Shown here: positions 8,557 through 18,368 of the stretch, piece by piece
Layout of the letters: each line of letters starts with the position of its first letter
How positions within the stretch are numbered: the stretch's first letter is position 1
Source: Danxiaibacter flavus
Lineage (GTDB): Bacteria; Bacteroidota; Bacteroidia; Chitinophagales; Chitinophagaceae
NCBI RefSeq assembly: GCF_041060425.1
Contig: NZ_JAULBC010000006.1
Coordinates: forward strand, 62,001-126,000
DNA length: 64,000 nt
Reading direction: 5' to 3'
The notes under the pieces: generated by a model
The model's database searches: none
What the model was told of the DNA's origin: nothing
Seen by the model: only the letters and a program-made list of their open reading frames with translations
Translations under genes and position numbers: made by a program

Positions 8557-10842
8557 ATGATACAATCAGAAAGCAGGGATAGCCGCTCTTTTCCCGTCGT
8601 AAAAATACATGCGGACCTGGTTATAACGGGAGGAGGCTTGTCGGGCGTTTGTTGCGCTATCACTGCTGCCAGGCAGGGGTTGAAAGTTGTACTGGCGCAG
8701 GATAGAAGTGTGTTGGGTGGCAATTCAAGCAGTGAGGTGAGGCTTTGGGTACTGGGTGCAACTTCTCATATGGGCAATAATAATCGCTGGGCACGAGAAG
8801 GCGGTGTGATTGACGAAATATTGGTAGAGAATATGTACTGCAATCCCGAAGGTAATCCCATAATTATGGATATGATCTTGCTCGATAAAGTGGTGAGCGA
8901 ACCCAATATTGAATTACTGTTGAATACATCCGTTTATGATGTGGTGAAGAAAGATGCTGATACCATTGAATTTGTAAAAGCTTATTGCAGCCAGAGCCAG
9001 ACTTCTTTTGAGTTACATGCGCCACTGTTTTGTGATGCTTCTGGTGATGGTGTTGTAGGATTCTTGTCCGGCGCAGCATTCAGGATGGGAGCGGAGAGCA
9101 AAAATGAATTTGGAGAGCAGTTTGCACCAACGGAGGAGTATGGAGAATTGCTGGGTCACTCTTTGTATTTCTATTCAAAGGATACAGGTGTGCCGGTTAA
9201 GTTTGTGCCTCCGTCATTTGCATTGAACGATATCACAAAGATCCCCCGCTTCAAAAGTTTTAATTCGCAGGAGTTCGGTTGTAAACTTTGGTGGATTGAA
9301 TATGGCGGCAGACTGGATACAGTACATGATACGGAAAAGATAAAATGGGAGCTCTGGAAGATTGTTTATGGTGTTTGGAATTATATTAAAAACTCCGGCA
9401 ATTTTCCCGAAGCTGAAACCCTTACGCTGGAATGGGTGGGCATGATTCCCGGGAAAAGAGAAAGCCGGCGGTTTATAGGCGACTATCTTCTACGTCAGCA
9501 GGATATTGTTGAGCAACGGACCCACCCTGACGCAGTTGCTTTTGGTGGCTGGAGCATCGACCTCCACCCTTCTGACGGGGTTTATTCCAGTGCTCCCGGA
9601 TGCAATCAGTGGCACAGCAAAGGCATTTACCAGATCCCTTATCGCAGCCTGTATTCAAAAAATATCAAAAACCTTTTTCTTGCAGGTCGCATCATTAGTG
9701 TGTCGCATGTTGCATTTGGTTCTTCACGCGTTATGGCCACCAGCGCTTACGTAGCACAGGCGTCAGCAATGGCTGCAGTGTTGTGCAAAAAATACAATTG
9801 CAAGCCTGCTGATTTACTTCCAAAAGAGAAAATGATTGAATTACAGCGCTCACTCGCCCGCATTGGCCAGTTCATTCCGGGTGCTGATGTGATTGATGAA
9901 AAGGATCTTGTTCAGCAGGCTACAATCATAGCTAGCAGCGAGCTGCAATTAAAAGAGCTGGAAGAAGATATTGAAAGAGTTTCGTTAGATCTTTCAGTAG
10001 CGCAAATGATTCCTGTTGAAAAAGGACAAATTCCTGAAGTATATTTTCATGCCTATGCTGCGGAGCAGGCAATATTGCACGCTGAGATCAGGGCTTCATC
10101 ACGTATTAATAGTTTTACACCCGATACTTGCCTGGCAAAATTTGAATTGCCGGTTCAGCCTGGTAAAAATTGCCTGCGGCTTAAAACGGATATTGAAGTG
10201 AGTGCGTCACAATATGTTTTTGTTACTATACATAAATGTCCCTCCGTTAGCGTGTCAAGGTCTGAAAAACGCATTACAGGCATATTGAGTGTATTTAATA
10301 CGGTTAATCCCGCTGTCTCCAACTATGGCAAACAGGAAGCTCCGGATGAGATTGGTATGGATAGCTTTGAATTCTGGTGTCCGCAGCGCAGACCTGCCGG
10401 TCATAACCTGGCACTGAAATTTGAGCATCCATTGAATGTGTTTAAAGCCGGGAATATTCGCAATGGTATTGCGCGCCCGGTGAGTGCGCCAAATGCATGG
10501 GTGGCTGACTTTTCGGATAAATCACCCACATTAACCATTACGTGGGAAAGCCCAAAACACTTAAAAAAGATACTCTTAAGTTTCGATTCGGATTTTGATC
10601 ATCCGATGGAATCGGTGTTAATGTCTCATCCGGAAAATGTAATGCCTTTCTGTGTGCGTAATTATGCCATTTATGATGACAGGGATAATTTGTTGTTTGA
10701 AAAAAAAGGCAACTATCAAACGAGAAATGAAATTGTGCTTGATGAAGCGATAACAACAAACAAGTTAGTCATTCGTGTTGAACATCCGTCAGAGTATTCA
10801 CCTGCGGCTGTGTTTGAGGTGAGGTGCTATGAGGAGCTGTGA
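8557..10842 (+). CDS. FAD-dependent oxidoreductase of the FAD_oxidored type
   Basis: 761 residues, no signal peptide, so probably cytoplasmic. The N terminus carries a Rossmann FAD-binding motif (DLVITGGGLSGVCCAITAAR, ~25-45) followed by LGGNSSSEVRLWVLGA, typical of the FAD-dependent oxidoreductase family in Bacteroidota and Planctomycetota glycan loci. A second dinucleotide-site block is NLFLAGRIISVSHVAFGSSRVM (~370-392). The last ~250 residues (from ~520) look like one or two beta-sandwich domains, discoidin-like. The biochemical reaction of these enzymes is largely unassigned; oxidation of a released sugar or uronate is inference from context. Intergenic repeats begin immediately after the TGA stop. 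Confidence 0.8.
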   Translation: MIQSESRDSRSFPVVKIHADLVITGGGLSGVCCAITAARQGLKVVLAQDRSVLGGNSSSEVRLWVLGATSHMGNNNRWAREGGVIDEILVENMYCNPEGNPIIMDMILLDKVVSEPNIELLLNTSVYDVVKKDADTIEFVKAYCSQSQTSFELHAPLFCDASGDGVVGFLSGAAFRMGAESKNEFGEQFAPTEEYGELLGHSLYFYSKDTGVPVKFVPPSFALNDITKIPRFKSFNSQEFGCKLWWIEYGGRLDTVHDTEKIKWELWKIVYGVWNYIKNSGNFPEAETLTLEWVGMIPGKRESRRFIGDYLLRQQDIVEQRTHPDAVAFGGWSIDLHPSDGVYSSAPGCNQWHSKGIYQIPYRSLYSKNIKNLFLAGRIISVSHVAFGSSRVMATSAYVAQASAMAAVLCKKYNCKPADLLPKEKMIELQRSLARIGQFIPGADVIDEKDLVQQATIIASSELQLKELEEDIERVSLDLSVAQMIPVEKGQIPEVYFHAYAAEQAILHAEIRASSRINSFTPDTCLAKFELPVQPGKNCLRLKTDIEVSASQYVFVTIHKCPSVSVSRSEKRITGILSVFNTVNPAVSNYGKQEAPDEIGMDSFEFWCPQRRPAGHNLALKFEHPLNVFKAGNIRNGIARPVSAPNAWVADFSDKSPTLTITWESPKHLKKILLSFDSDFDHPMESVLMSHPENVMPFCVRNYAIYDDRDNLLFEKKGNYQTRNEIVLDEAITTNKLVIRVEHPSEYSPAAVFEVRCYEEL

Positions 10843-11020
10843 GCTGTCAGCTATCAGCTATCAGCTATCAGGTGTCACGTATCAGTTTTGATGCATGAGG
10901 TATGAGAAGGCATGAGGGGTAAGTGTTCGGTCAATCTGAACAACAAATATATCTATTGTAGTACTGTTTAAAATTGAGTCTTTAGTTTTAGGCTTTAAGC
11001 TTTACGCTTTGAGCTTTCAA
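10843..11020. repeat. Low-complexity phrase repeats after the oxidoreductase gene
   Basis: From the stop codon the sequence runs through degenerate copies of GCTATCA/GCTGTCA (three exact AGCTATC units at ~10849-10870), then TCAGGTGTCACGTATCAG. At 10975-11020 a second family appears (TTTAGGCTTTAAGCTTTACG and variants). Both families recur elsewhere in the window (first at ~49125-49212, second at ~45947-45972). No gene is seen in the gap. Confidence 0.75.
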
Positions 11021-11031
11021 AAAATGTGCGT

Positions 11032-13608
11032 ATGAAAAAAGTTTTGTTATTAATAGTATTGCTGGGTTACACCGTAGGCTTGTTCGCGAAAGAAGATGTT
11101 ATAGAACTTGTAAACAAAAGCATTCGGATTTCATGGGTGAAAAAAAGTGAAGGATGGCGGATTAAAAGTTTTGAATACAATGTCGGAGGACAGTGGCAAT
11201 CCGTTGGTCGTCCGTCAGGCGAATACAGTTTGCTGTATGCAGCTCAGAAACCGGCTCAACAACCTGACACTATTTTCAAAACCATTACTGGTAATCCATG
11301 GCCGGATACGTTATATAAATACCAAATCAATAATTGGAAACAGGCTACTTCTCCTGTGTCTCTCAATACTGCTGGAGATGCTTATCATTATTTTCCTTCC
11401 GCAGCAACTAAGCAAGGGAATATTGTTCAGTTCACACAAGAGACACCACTGGGAATTATCAAGACAGAGTGGAAGCTCGATGATGAGCATAACGGAGATG
11501 TATTGGTGAAGCAGGAAATGACCTGTAAGAAAGATGGTTATTTTTCGCTGGCAAGCCCATCGCTTGTTACTGTAGATGAACAAGATATTTCCTGGGCAAC
11601 CGTTCCTGGGTATTTTCAGGGAAATGAAGTACAGAAGAATGTGATACTGGGTTATGGGTACGGGCAGGGTATTCCGGCTTTGCCTGTTGTGTATCGTGAA
11701 CGTTGTGCCAGTTCCTTTTGCCCTATCATAACTACCAGAGAACAAGTTTCTTTTGCTGTTATTCCCAATCCTGGTCTAGGGCGTGATCCATGGGCGTATG
11801 ATAAAAGTACACATGAAGATTGGTTCCTGGGAATCTCTCATAAAAACCGGCGTTCGCAATTTTCCCCAACGATGTATTACCCTGTTTTAGGTGAGCCTTC
11901 GTCCCTGCAAAAGCAAGGAAATAAAATACAATACGGTTTTCGTTACAGTATTCAGAATGGGGGATGGTACAAGCTTTTAACACACGCGGTCAATGATGTG
12001 TATGGCTTTAATAAAACGCTTGCACTCCGGAAAAATAAGCAGGCGCTGGTAAACAGGATTGAAAAAATGCACGATTATCTCGTTGATAGAAAAACATCTT
12101 TATGGAGCGTTGAGGATTATAAAGGCTTAAAGATAGGAGGGCAGGCTTATTTCGGAGGCGTGGTAGGTTCTAATCGTGATGCCATGAAAAATTCGGATTA
12201 TGGTGCGATGTGGATGCTGGCAAACCTGAGTGGCGACCAGTTCCTCAAAGACAGTGTGCTGCCTTTTGCTTTGAACTTTAAACTGGCACAGCAACAAACG
12301 GATGATGGCTTCTTTAAAGGTGCCGCAATAGGGCAATACTATCTTGCAAAAAGAAAAACCTTTACAGAGGAGTGGGGTGAGTTCGTGGAGCCCGTTAGCC
12401 TGACATACTACATAATGCTCGATATTGGTAATATCCTTCTGTTTGATCCCAATAACGCTGCATTAAAAGAACGCCTGGCGCTTGGTGCAGATCTGTTAAT
12501 GAAATGGCAGAAGCCCGGTGGCGATTGGGAAGTTGCTTATGATAAGCATACGCAACAACCTTTGTTCACAGATATAAAAGACCTCCGGCCAACATTTTAT
12601 GGGTTGATGGTTGCTTACCGCATTCTGAAGGATGAAAAATATTTATCAGCTGCTAAAAAAGGTGCAGACTGGTTTATTAAGAATGCGGTGGAAAAAGGAA
12701 ATTTTATTGGTGTTTGTGGTGATGCGCGTTATGCGCCGGACTTCGCGACAGGGCAATCCGCACAGGCATTGCTGGACTTATATGATCTCACCAATGACAA
12801 AAAATACCAGGATGCTGCTATCCAAACTGCAAGAATGTATCTGACTTCAATTTATGCGCAACCTGTTGCCAGCAGCAAAATAAAGCAGGTGAATGGTGTT
12901 GAACGGGAGGACTGGCAAATTTCGCAATCAGGATTAAGTTTTGAACATGGCGGCATCTTAGGTTCAGCCAATCACGCCGGGCCGATTATGCTTTGTAGCC
13001 ACGCAGGTATGTTTGTCCGTATGTTTCAACTCACGGGAGAATTGTTGTTTATAGAAACTGCACGTGCGGCCGCTATAGGAAGAGATGCCTTTGTTGACAG
13101 CAAAACCAGCGTAGCTTCCTATTATTGGAACACGATGAATAAAGGCGCAGGTCCCTACCCGCATCATGCCTGGTGGCAAATTGGCTGGATCACCGATTAC
13201 CTGATGGCAGAGGTGCAAATGCGTTCTAATAACCAGGTTGTTTTTCCAAGAGGTTTTGTAACGCCTAAAGTGGGTCCGCATGAATCTTATGGGTTTGCCC
13301 CGGGCAAAATATTTGGTGAGTCAGCCAATTTAATCATCCGCGAGGGATTGGTAACATGCGACAATCCGAATGTTGAATATATCCTGGCTCAAAGCGTTGA
13401 TAAAAAGAAATTGTTCATCATCTTACTTAATGACATAAATGAACCGGCCAGTGCAAACCTTAAGATCAACATTCAACAAGCCGGCACCGTTAGTCAAACC
13501 CGAAAAAATACAATAACAGAACTTTCGACGGGAAAAAGCGGGGGGTTAACAGATTCGTTTAAAACGGAAATAAAAGGTTACGGGCTGCGGGTTTATGTAA
13601 TTGAATAA
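11032..13608 (+). CDS. Secreted protein resembling (alpha/alpha)6-barrel (six-hairpin) glycosidases
   Basis: 858 residues from ATG 11032; a GTG two codons upstream is less likely. The signal peptide MKKVLLLIVLLGYTVGLFA directs export. Residues ~20-330 look like a beta-sandwich. Residues ~345-720 contain repeated helical hairpins with aromatic/acidic loops (YGAMWMLANLSGDQFLKDS, GADLLMKWQKPGGDWEVAYD, KKGADWFIKNAV, ATGQSAQALLDLYDLT), the look of an (alpha/alpha)6 barrel as in GH88/GH105/GH127-type enzymes or polysaccharide lyases. A short beta-sandwich closes the protein. I cannot assign a family or catalytic residues. Its place between the oxidoreductase and the symporter suggests it trims oligosaccharides from the same substrate. 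Confidence 0.6.
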   Translation: MKKVLLLIVLLGYTVGLFAKEDVIELVNKSIRISWVKKSEGWRIKSFEYNVGGQWQSVGRPSGEYSLLYAAQKPAQQPDTIFKTITGNPWPDTLYKYQINNWKQATSPVSLNTAGDAYHYFPSAATKQGNIVQFTQETPLGIIKTEWKLDDEHNGDVLVKQEMTCKKDGYFSLASPSLVTVDEQDISWATVPGYFQGNEVQKNVILGYGYGQGIPALPVVYRERCASSFCPIITTREQVSFAVIPNPGLGRDPWAYDKSTHEDWFLGISHKNRRSQFSPTMYYPVLGEPSSLQKQGNKIQYGFRYSIQNGGWYKLLTHAVNDVYGFNKTLALRKNKQALVNRIEKMHDYLVDRKTSLWSVEDYKGLKIGGQAYFGGVVGSNRDAMKNSDYGAMWMLANLSGDQFLKDSVLPFALNFKLAQQQTDDGFFKGAAIGQYYLAKRKTFTEEWGEFVEPVSLTYYIMLDIGNILLFDPNNAALKERLALGADLLMKWQKPGGDWEVAYDKHTQQPLFTDIKDLRPTFYGLMVAYRILKDEKYLSAAKKGADWFIKNAVEKGNFIGVCGDARYAPDFATGQSAQALLDLYDLTNDKKYQDAAIQTARMYLTSIYAQPVASSKIKQVNGVEREDWQISQSGLSFEHGGILGSANHAGPIMLCSHAGMFVRMFQLTGELLFIETARAAAIGRDAFVDSKTSVASYYWNTMNKGAGPYPHHAWWQIGWITDYLMAEVQMRSNNQVVFPRGFVTPKVGPHESYGFAPGKIFGESANLIIREGLVTCDNPNVEYILAQSVDKKKLFIILLNDINEPASANLKINIQQAGTVSQTRKNTITELSTGKSGGLTDSFKTEIKGYGLRVYVIE

Positions 13609-13681
13609 AATTAACCTGTTACAGTAATCGCCTTTCAGAAAAACAGAATAATTATCTTTCGAGTAAAACTAAAACAGCTAT

Positions 13682-15370
13682 ATGGGGCAACTTGATTTTA
13701 TTGTGATGGCGGTGTTCGCTTTGCTGATATTGGGCATAGGCATGATGTTTACAAGAATGGGAAGCAAGAACTCTTCCGCTTTTTTTGAAGCAGGAGGATC
13801 TACTCCCTGGATGATCAACAGCATTTCGTTGTTCATCAGTTATTTTTCGGCTGGAACTTTTGTCGTATGGGGTTCTATCGCCTATAAAAGCGGTTTTGTT
13901 GCTAATGGCATACAATTAACGATGGTTATTGGCGGGCTTATAGTAGCCATGTTCATAGCAGCAAAATGGAAACGTACAGGAGCAGTTACTGCAGCCGATT
14001 ATATCGGAAAACGTCTTGGCACTAAAACACAACAGTTTTATACGTTTCTTATTATGCTGCATGGATTGTTTACCACTGCTTCGGTGTTATATCCTGTTGG
14101 TAAAATGGTAAGTGTTGCTACGCCTTTGTCGCTAAATACGTGCATTCTGATTATTGGTGGTATCATCATATTATACACTTCTGCCGGGGGGTTATGGGCA
14201 GTGTTGGTTACAGACGTCGTGCAGTTTGTTATACTTACTGCTGCAGTTCTTATAATCATTCCCATTGCATTTAAAGAAGCCGGGGGCGCCAATCATTTTG
14301 TGCAGCAGTCGCCGGATGGATTTTTTAAATTCTTTAATGAAGAATATTCTTTTGGTTTCTTTCTGGCCTTTCTGGCTTATCAAACGGTCTATATCGGAGG
14401 TAACTGGGCCTATGTACAACGATACACCAGTGTTTCCAGTGAAAAGAATTCACGTAAAGTGGCTTACCTGTTTTCTATACTGTATTTGATAAGCCCATTT
14501 ATCTGGATGCTTCCTCCGATGTTGTATCGCGTGATTAATCCTTCACTTACCGGCTTACAACCGGAAGGAGCATACATGATGTTGTGTCAGCGCATTTTGC
14601 CTGCCGGGCTGATAGGTTTGGTTTTGTCCGGCATGATCTCAGCCAGCGCCAGCAAAGCCAATACTACTATTAATATGATGGCTATTGTGTTCGCTCATGA
14701 TGTATTTAAAAAGCTGATTAGTCCGAATGCGAGCGAGAGGACGTTGATAAAAATGGCGCGCGTATTTACGGTATTGTTTGGCGCCATTACAATTGGTATT
14801 GCCATGCTGGTGCCAATGATTGGCGGCATTGTTGAAATGGTGCTCAGTACTGCTTCAATTGCAGGCGGCGCACTATTCGCGCCAATTATCTGGACGCTTT
14901 ATTCAAAAAGACAAACGGCAACATCAGTTGTGAGCGCTTCGTTATGCGGCCTGGTGATCAGCCTGGCTTTAAAGTTGTTTGGTCCGGAGCTTATTGGACA
15001 TAAGCTCAACCGTGTATGGGAGACTTCGTTGGGAGTGGGCATACCTGTATTTGTGTTGTTGTGCTGGGAATTGTATTATGTAGCTAAAGGAAGCATTGCT
15101 GTTCATCGCTTTGTGCCTGCGGCAGAAAAGTCACGCGATGTAATTCATCAGAATAATGCCGATGCCCATGAGCAGAACGTTTTTGGTGTTAAAATAATCG
15201 CAGGTGCAGTTGCTGTCGTTGGCGCAGGTGTGGCATTATTGGGTATAATCGCAGATAACGGAACTGTTGCGCTCGTTGTCGGCATATTTATATTATTTAC
15301 CTCATTGCCTATCTGGCGGGCAGCTTACAAGCCTGTTCGACAAAGCGTAAGAGATACCGGGTCTTTATAG
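13682..15370 (+). CDS. Sodium:solute symporter (SSS family)
   Basis: 562 residues with about 13-14 hydrophobic segments and no signal peptide, so an inner-membrane protein. Family motifs: FFEAGGSTPWMINSISLFIS near the N terminus, TAADYIGKRLGTKTQQFYTF, and GGLWAVLVTDVVQFVIL in the middle, the SSS signature region. A cytosolic segment (~470-500) precedes the last two helices. Such symporters import sugars, uronates or other organic acids with Na+. As last gene of the locus it would take up the mono- or disaccharide released in the periplasm. The 73-nt gap to the upstream gene is compatible with one transcript. The substrate is not readable from sequence. Confidence 0.9.
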   Translation: MGQLDFIVMAVFALLILGIGMMFTRMGSKNSSAFFEAGGSTPWMINSISLFISYFSAGTFVVWGSIAYKSGFVANGIQLTMVIGGLIVAMFIAAKWKRTGAVTAADYIGKRLGTKTQQFYTFLIMLHGLFTTASVLYPVGKMVSVATPLSLNTCILIIGGIIILYTSAGGLWAVLVTDVVQFVILTAAVLIIIPIAFKEAGGANHFVQQSPDGFFKFFNEEYSFGFFLAFLAYQTVYIGGNWAYVQRYTSVSSEKNSRKVAYLFSILYLISPFIWMLPPMLYRVINPSLTGLQPEGAYMMLCQRILPAGLIGLVLSGMISASASKANTTINMMAIVFAHDVFKKLISPNASERTLIKMARVFTVLFGAITIGIAMLVPMIGGIVEMVLSTASIAGGALFAPIIWTLYSKRQTATSVVSASLCGLVISLALKLFGPELIGHKLNRVWETSLGVGIPVFVLLCWELYYVAKGSIAVHRFVPAAEKSRDVIHQNNADAHEQNVFGVKIIAGAVAVVGAGVALLGIIADNGTVALVVGIFILFTSLPIWRAAYKPVRQSVRDTGSL

Positions 15371-15527
15371 TAATGTTTCGTTTTTGAATTGTTTGATCAA
15401 TATCATTATTGTTCGACTAACCTGTGAAACAGTATTTTAATTAATAACGGAGAAGGTAGTCAATCTAATTTTATTAAGAAGATTAAGCTCAATTTATACA
15501 AACGTATATAAATTTCTATAATAATTT

Positions 15528-15789
15528 CATCCCGAAGGGCAATGTCATTAAGTTAAGCACAGACATCTTCAACTTTGGGAGATATCTCCTATCGTCGATA
15601 TGACGATCCTGGCTTGTCTGAAAAAATAATCACAACAGCATCAATACCAAGTACAGAATAATGAGCAAGTCTGCAACCTCAACGTCACCTCGACGACAGG
15701 AGAGGTCTCCCGAATATAAAACTGATGGTGGTATTTTATAAGCGTTTGATATGAAAACTCTTAACTTAATGACATTGCCCTTCGGGATG
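15528..15789. repeat. 262-bp palindromic element with perfect 30-bp terminal inverted repeats
   Basis: The left arm (15528-15557, beginning CATCCCGAAGGGCAATGTCA) and right arm (15760-15789) are perfect reverse complements over 30 nt. A second, imperfect inverted pair lies inside: around 15578-15607 (GGGAGA..TCTCCT.TCGTCGA..TGACG) and its complement around 15682-15711. No reading frame of note is inside. The layout fits a MITE-like or REP/BIME-type dispersed palindrome. It occupies part of the 712-bp space between the symporter and the beta-helix gene; the rest holds no gene I can support. Confidence 0.75.
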
Positions 15790-16020
15790 GGGTAATCAGC
15801 GCTCAAATGTTCCTCTGTATATGTTATTTCTCAGTCACGTCTGTTCACAAAAATCTACATGCCAGAATAGGCTATTTTTTCTCTTTGCAACTCCTGGTTT
15901 GAAACATCGGATACTCCTCCCTTTATTTAGATGCAGCTTAAACTCATCTGGTACTATGACTTAAGAAGGGCTTACACTTAGTTTGTTCAAATTTTAGTCG
16001 GACAATAATGGATCAATATT

Positions 16021-16055
16021 AAAAAAAGAAAAGCCGCACCATTATTTGATGCGAC
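16021..16055 (-). terminator. Rho-independent terminator of the first beta-helix gene
   Basis: Read on the minus strand: GTCGCA, an 11-nt loop, TGCGGC, then TTTTCTTTTTTT. All six stem positions pair (one G-U). It lies 43 nt beyond the final stop of the beta-helix reading frame (16098), which suggests that the whole region, including the part after the internal stop, was one transcription unit. Confidence 0.75.
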
Positions 16056-16097
16056 CTTCTTTTTTATTTAATATCTGCCATTACAAAACATTCCTTG

Positions 16098-17606
16098 TTA
16101 TTGAGGTATTGCCCTTATTGCAGCAGATAACGGACTTTCCCCAATTGCATTCAAGGCACTGATAACGTAATAGTAAGTTGTTCCGTTAACCTTATTTCCG
16201 TCAACGTACGATAATGTGCTACCGTTTGTAGTTTTGATAAGATTATACTTGCCAGGAGCAGTTCCGCGGTAGATCTTATAGCCTGTGATAGTTCCACCCG
16301 TTGTAGCAGGAGCAGACCATGACAAGGAAACTGTGTTGCTTGATGTAGCAGCGCTGAAATTAAGCGGAGCGGACGGCGCTGTGTTTGCTACAGTTGTTGA
16401 AGATGCAGGGGCCTGGATTTACTGGCCATCTGTACCGCCGTAGTAAACGTTTTTCGCATAGTCTACAGTTTTCTTTTCCCAGCTTGCAACATCATAAGTG
16501 AAGTTCGTTACTGTACCGGGTATTGCAGCCAGAGCTCCGTTGGTGGTACCATTGATCACATACATCGCAATTTTTCCTTTAACGCTTGTTGTCTGTTTAA
16601 CACTTACGTTTTCCATGAACAGCTTTTTGGCTCCAAGATTATATCCCCTGTCGTACCTGTTGTCAACGATAATCCCGTAGGATTTAGAGGATAATGCTAC
16701 ATCCTGAAGGGCAACATTGCTTACGTGTACTTCTCCACAAGAGAAGATATTTAAACCTGCGGCGGTACTCTTGTTTACAGTAAGATTCTGGAATGTACCT
16801 GTTGTCGCATCCTGGATGGTAATGCCGCTCATTTGTGCTTCTTTGTTGGCTGTACCAGCGTTGATAACACGTACGCCATCCACTAAACAGTTCTGAGCGT
16901 TTGTTACCTGGAAGCCATCCCAGCCTGTGTTTTCTGCAGAAACATTCTGTACGGTAAGACCGATGATCGGGCTATTTTTATAACCATTCTGATAATCAGA
17001 AGTATTACCAATATAAAAGCCTTCATCAGTACAGTTTTTTACAGACACATTCTTCAAAGAAACGTTTCTGATAACGGCATTGGGATAGTAGGTGTTCGGA
17101 TCGGTAGCTATCGCATCATTCTTAAGCATTACACCTATGGCAGCGCCATCAATGTGTATGTTTTCGAGCGCAATATCAGAGCAATAATAGGCTTTGATAC
17201 CAATTGCTGTAGGCTTACCGGTGATGTTGATATCAACAAGTTTAATGTATTTACCCACGATATCAAATGAAGCGCGGTCGAAACCTCCGATGATAACACC
17301 CGGGGCAGCGGTAATAACAACTGGTTTTTCAGCGGTACCGTTCACCTTGTATAAAGTAACACGTACAACATTTTTTGGAACTACCAGCGTGTCACCTGGC
17401 AGGTACTTGATTGTACTGGCGTCTGTGATGTATACAGATGTGCCGCTGATTGGAAGATTGATTCTTTTGTTGGTAGTTATGGACTCGGCTGCAAGTCTTT
17501 GTGACTGAGATTCGGTTGCTGTTGCAGGAGCAACAACGTCGTTCTGTTTTGAACAACTTAAGAGCATAGCGCTGGCTATAAGCGCAGCTACTGCGATTTT
17601 AATCAT
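16098..17606 (-). pseudogene. Beta-helix lipoprotein with FN3 domain, copy 1, interrupted by an in-frame TAA
   Basis: The N terminus MIKIAVAALIASAMLLSC is a lipoprotein signal with Cys18. Residues ~55-380 are a right-handed parallel beta-helix (LKNVSVKNCTDEGFYIGNTS, GITIQDATTGTFQNLTVNKS), as in pectate-lyase-like and glycan-binding proteins. The frame ends after YYGGTDGQ at TAA 16419-16421. The same frame then continues without further stops through a complete fibronectin type III domain (TITGYKIYRGTAPGKYNL, NGTTYYYVISALN) to 16098, and the neighbouring copy is intact across this junction. Either a nonsense mutation has removed the FN3 domain or the stop is a genuine variant; the truncated 395-residue lipoprotein could still be made. 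No catalytic residues were identified. Confidence 0.75.
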
Positions 17607-17698
17607 GGATATTGGCTTTAAAATAATTGGATTTTGTTCAGGGCTTCTGTAGAATATTCCGGTGCACCTTGTGTATTCTTTTTCTCCCTTTGACGATG

Positions 17699-17706
17699 CA
17701 AAGTTA
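17699..17706 (-). promoter_or_regulatory. Putative -7 promoter element (TAACTTTG) of beta-helix copy 1
   Basis: Minus strand TAACTTTG matches the Bacteroidota TAnnTTTG consensus, 92 nt before the ATG. The same octamer sits at the same distance upstream of copy 2. No clear -33 TTG at 19-20 nt. Confidence 0.45.
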
Positions 17707-18307
17707 ATACGGGGATCAATTGTTTTTTGTTAATGGAGGTACTTATGAAGACATTTAATCGTTTTCTAATTGAGTATCATTGCAGGCTGAAATGCCCGTC
17801 AGTACAGCGTGTCAGCGAATCTTAACACAGTGTAATAATATGATATGTGTAAAATGTGTTAGATAAAATAATTGCCAAATGTTTAAAAGTATAGTCTCGG
17901 TGTACACTTGCATATTGGGGTAGAAATAATAAAAAACGGGTTGATATAAATCAAACCAAAAATAAAAGTCTTCGTGACTTTTTTTAAGCCCGGCGACATT
18001 AATGATTTTAATTTTATTGATGTAGATAAAGTTTTTTTAAGCAGCGAACGGCTGAGTGTTAAAATTGTCAGCTAAACAATTTTTTAATGCGCTGCATACG
18101 GGTTTGGCACGATGAAATTTTGCGACATATCGAGGCCTAATTGATAGGTGCAGTTTCCACTTCCAATATCAATAATATATGGGTACTAGTGTTGTTTTTA
18201 TTTCCATCCCTGATCTGTCGCATTGTTTGCAAAGCGCTTGTGCATGCAAAAGATAAGATTGTTGTCAAGGAACCTGTAGACATTAGGAAAGAACCTGCTG
18301 GAAAGCA
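17707..18307. other. AT-rich intergenic region upstream of beta-helix copy 1
   Basis: No gene supported. By eye, parts (for example GACTTTTTTTAAGC near 17977) resemble the region upstream of copy 2 (CTTTTTTTAAGC near 20250), suggesting the duplication included several hundred bases of upstream DNA that has since diverged far more than the coding part. Confidence 0.4.
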
Positions 18308-18337
18308 AAGAAGCTGTATCATATGATACAGCTTCTT
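18308..18337 (-). terminator. Perfect 30-nt palindrome after beta-helix copy 2
   Basis: AAGAAGCTGTATCAT and its exact complement with no spacer, 32 nt beyond the stop of copy 2. On the minus strand it is followed by TTGCTTTCC, so the T tract is poor. A terminator is likely from position; a dyad operator is the alternative. Confidence 0.55.
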
Positions 18338-18368
18338 ACTTCTTAAAAAATCACACTATTAAATCCTG

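Noticed and set aside
18137..18326. 61-codon frames on both strands between the beta-helix genes
   Set aside because: Mutually antisense, no recognisable feature, and they run into the palindromic terminator.
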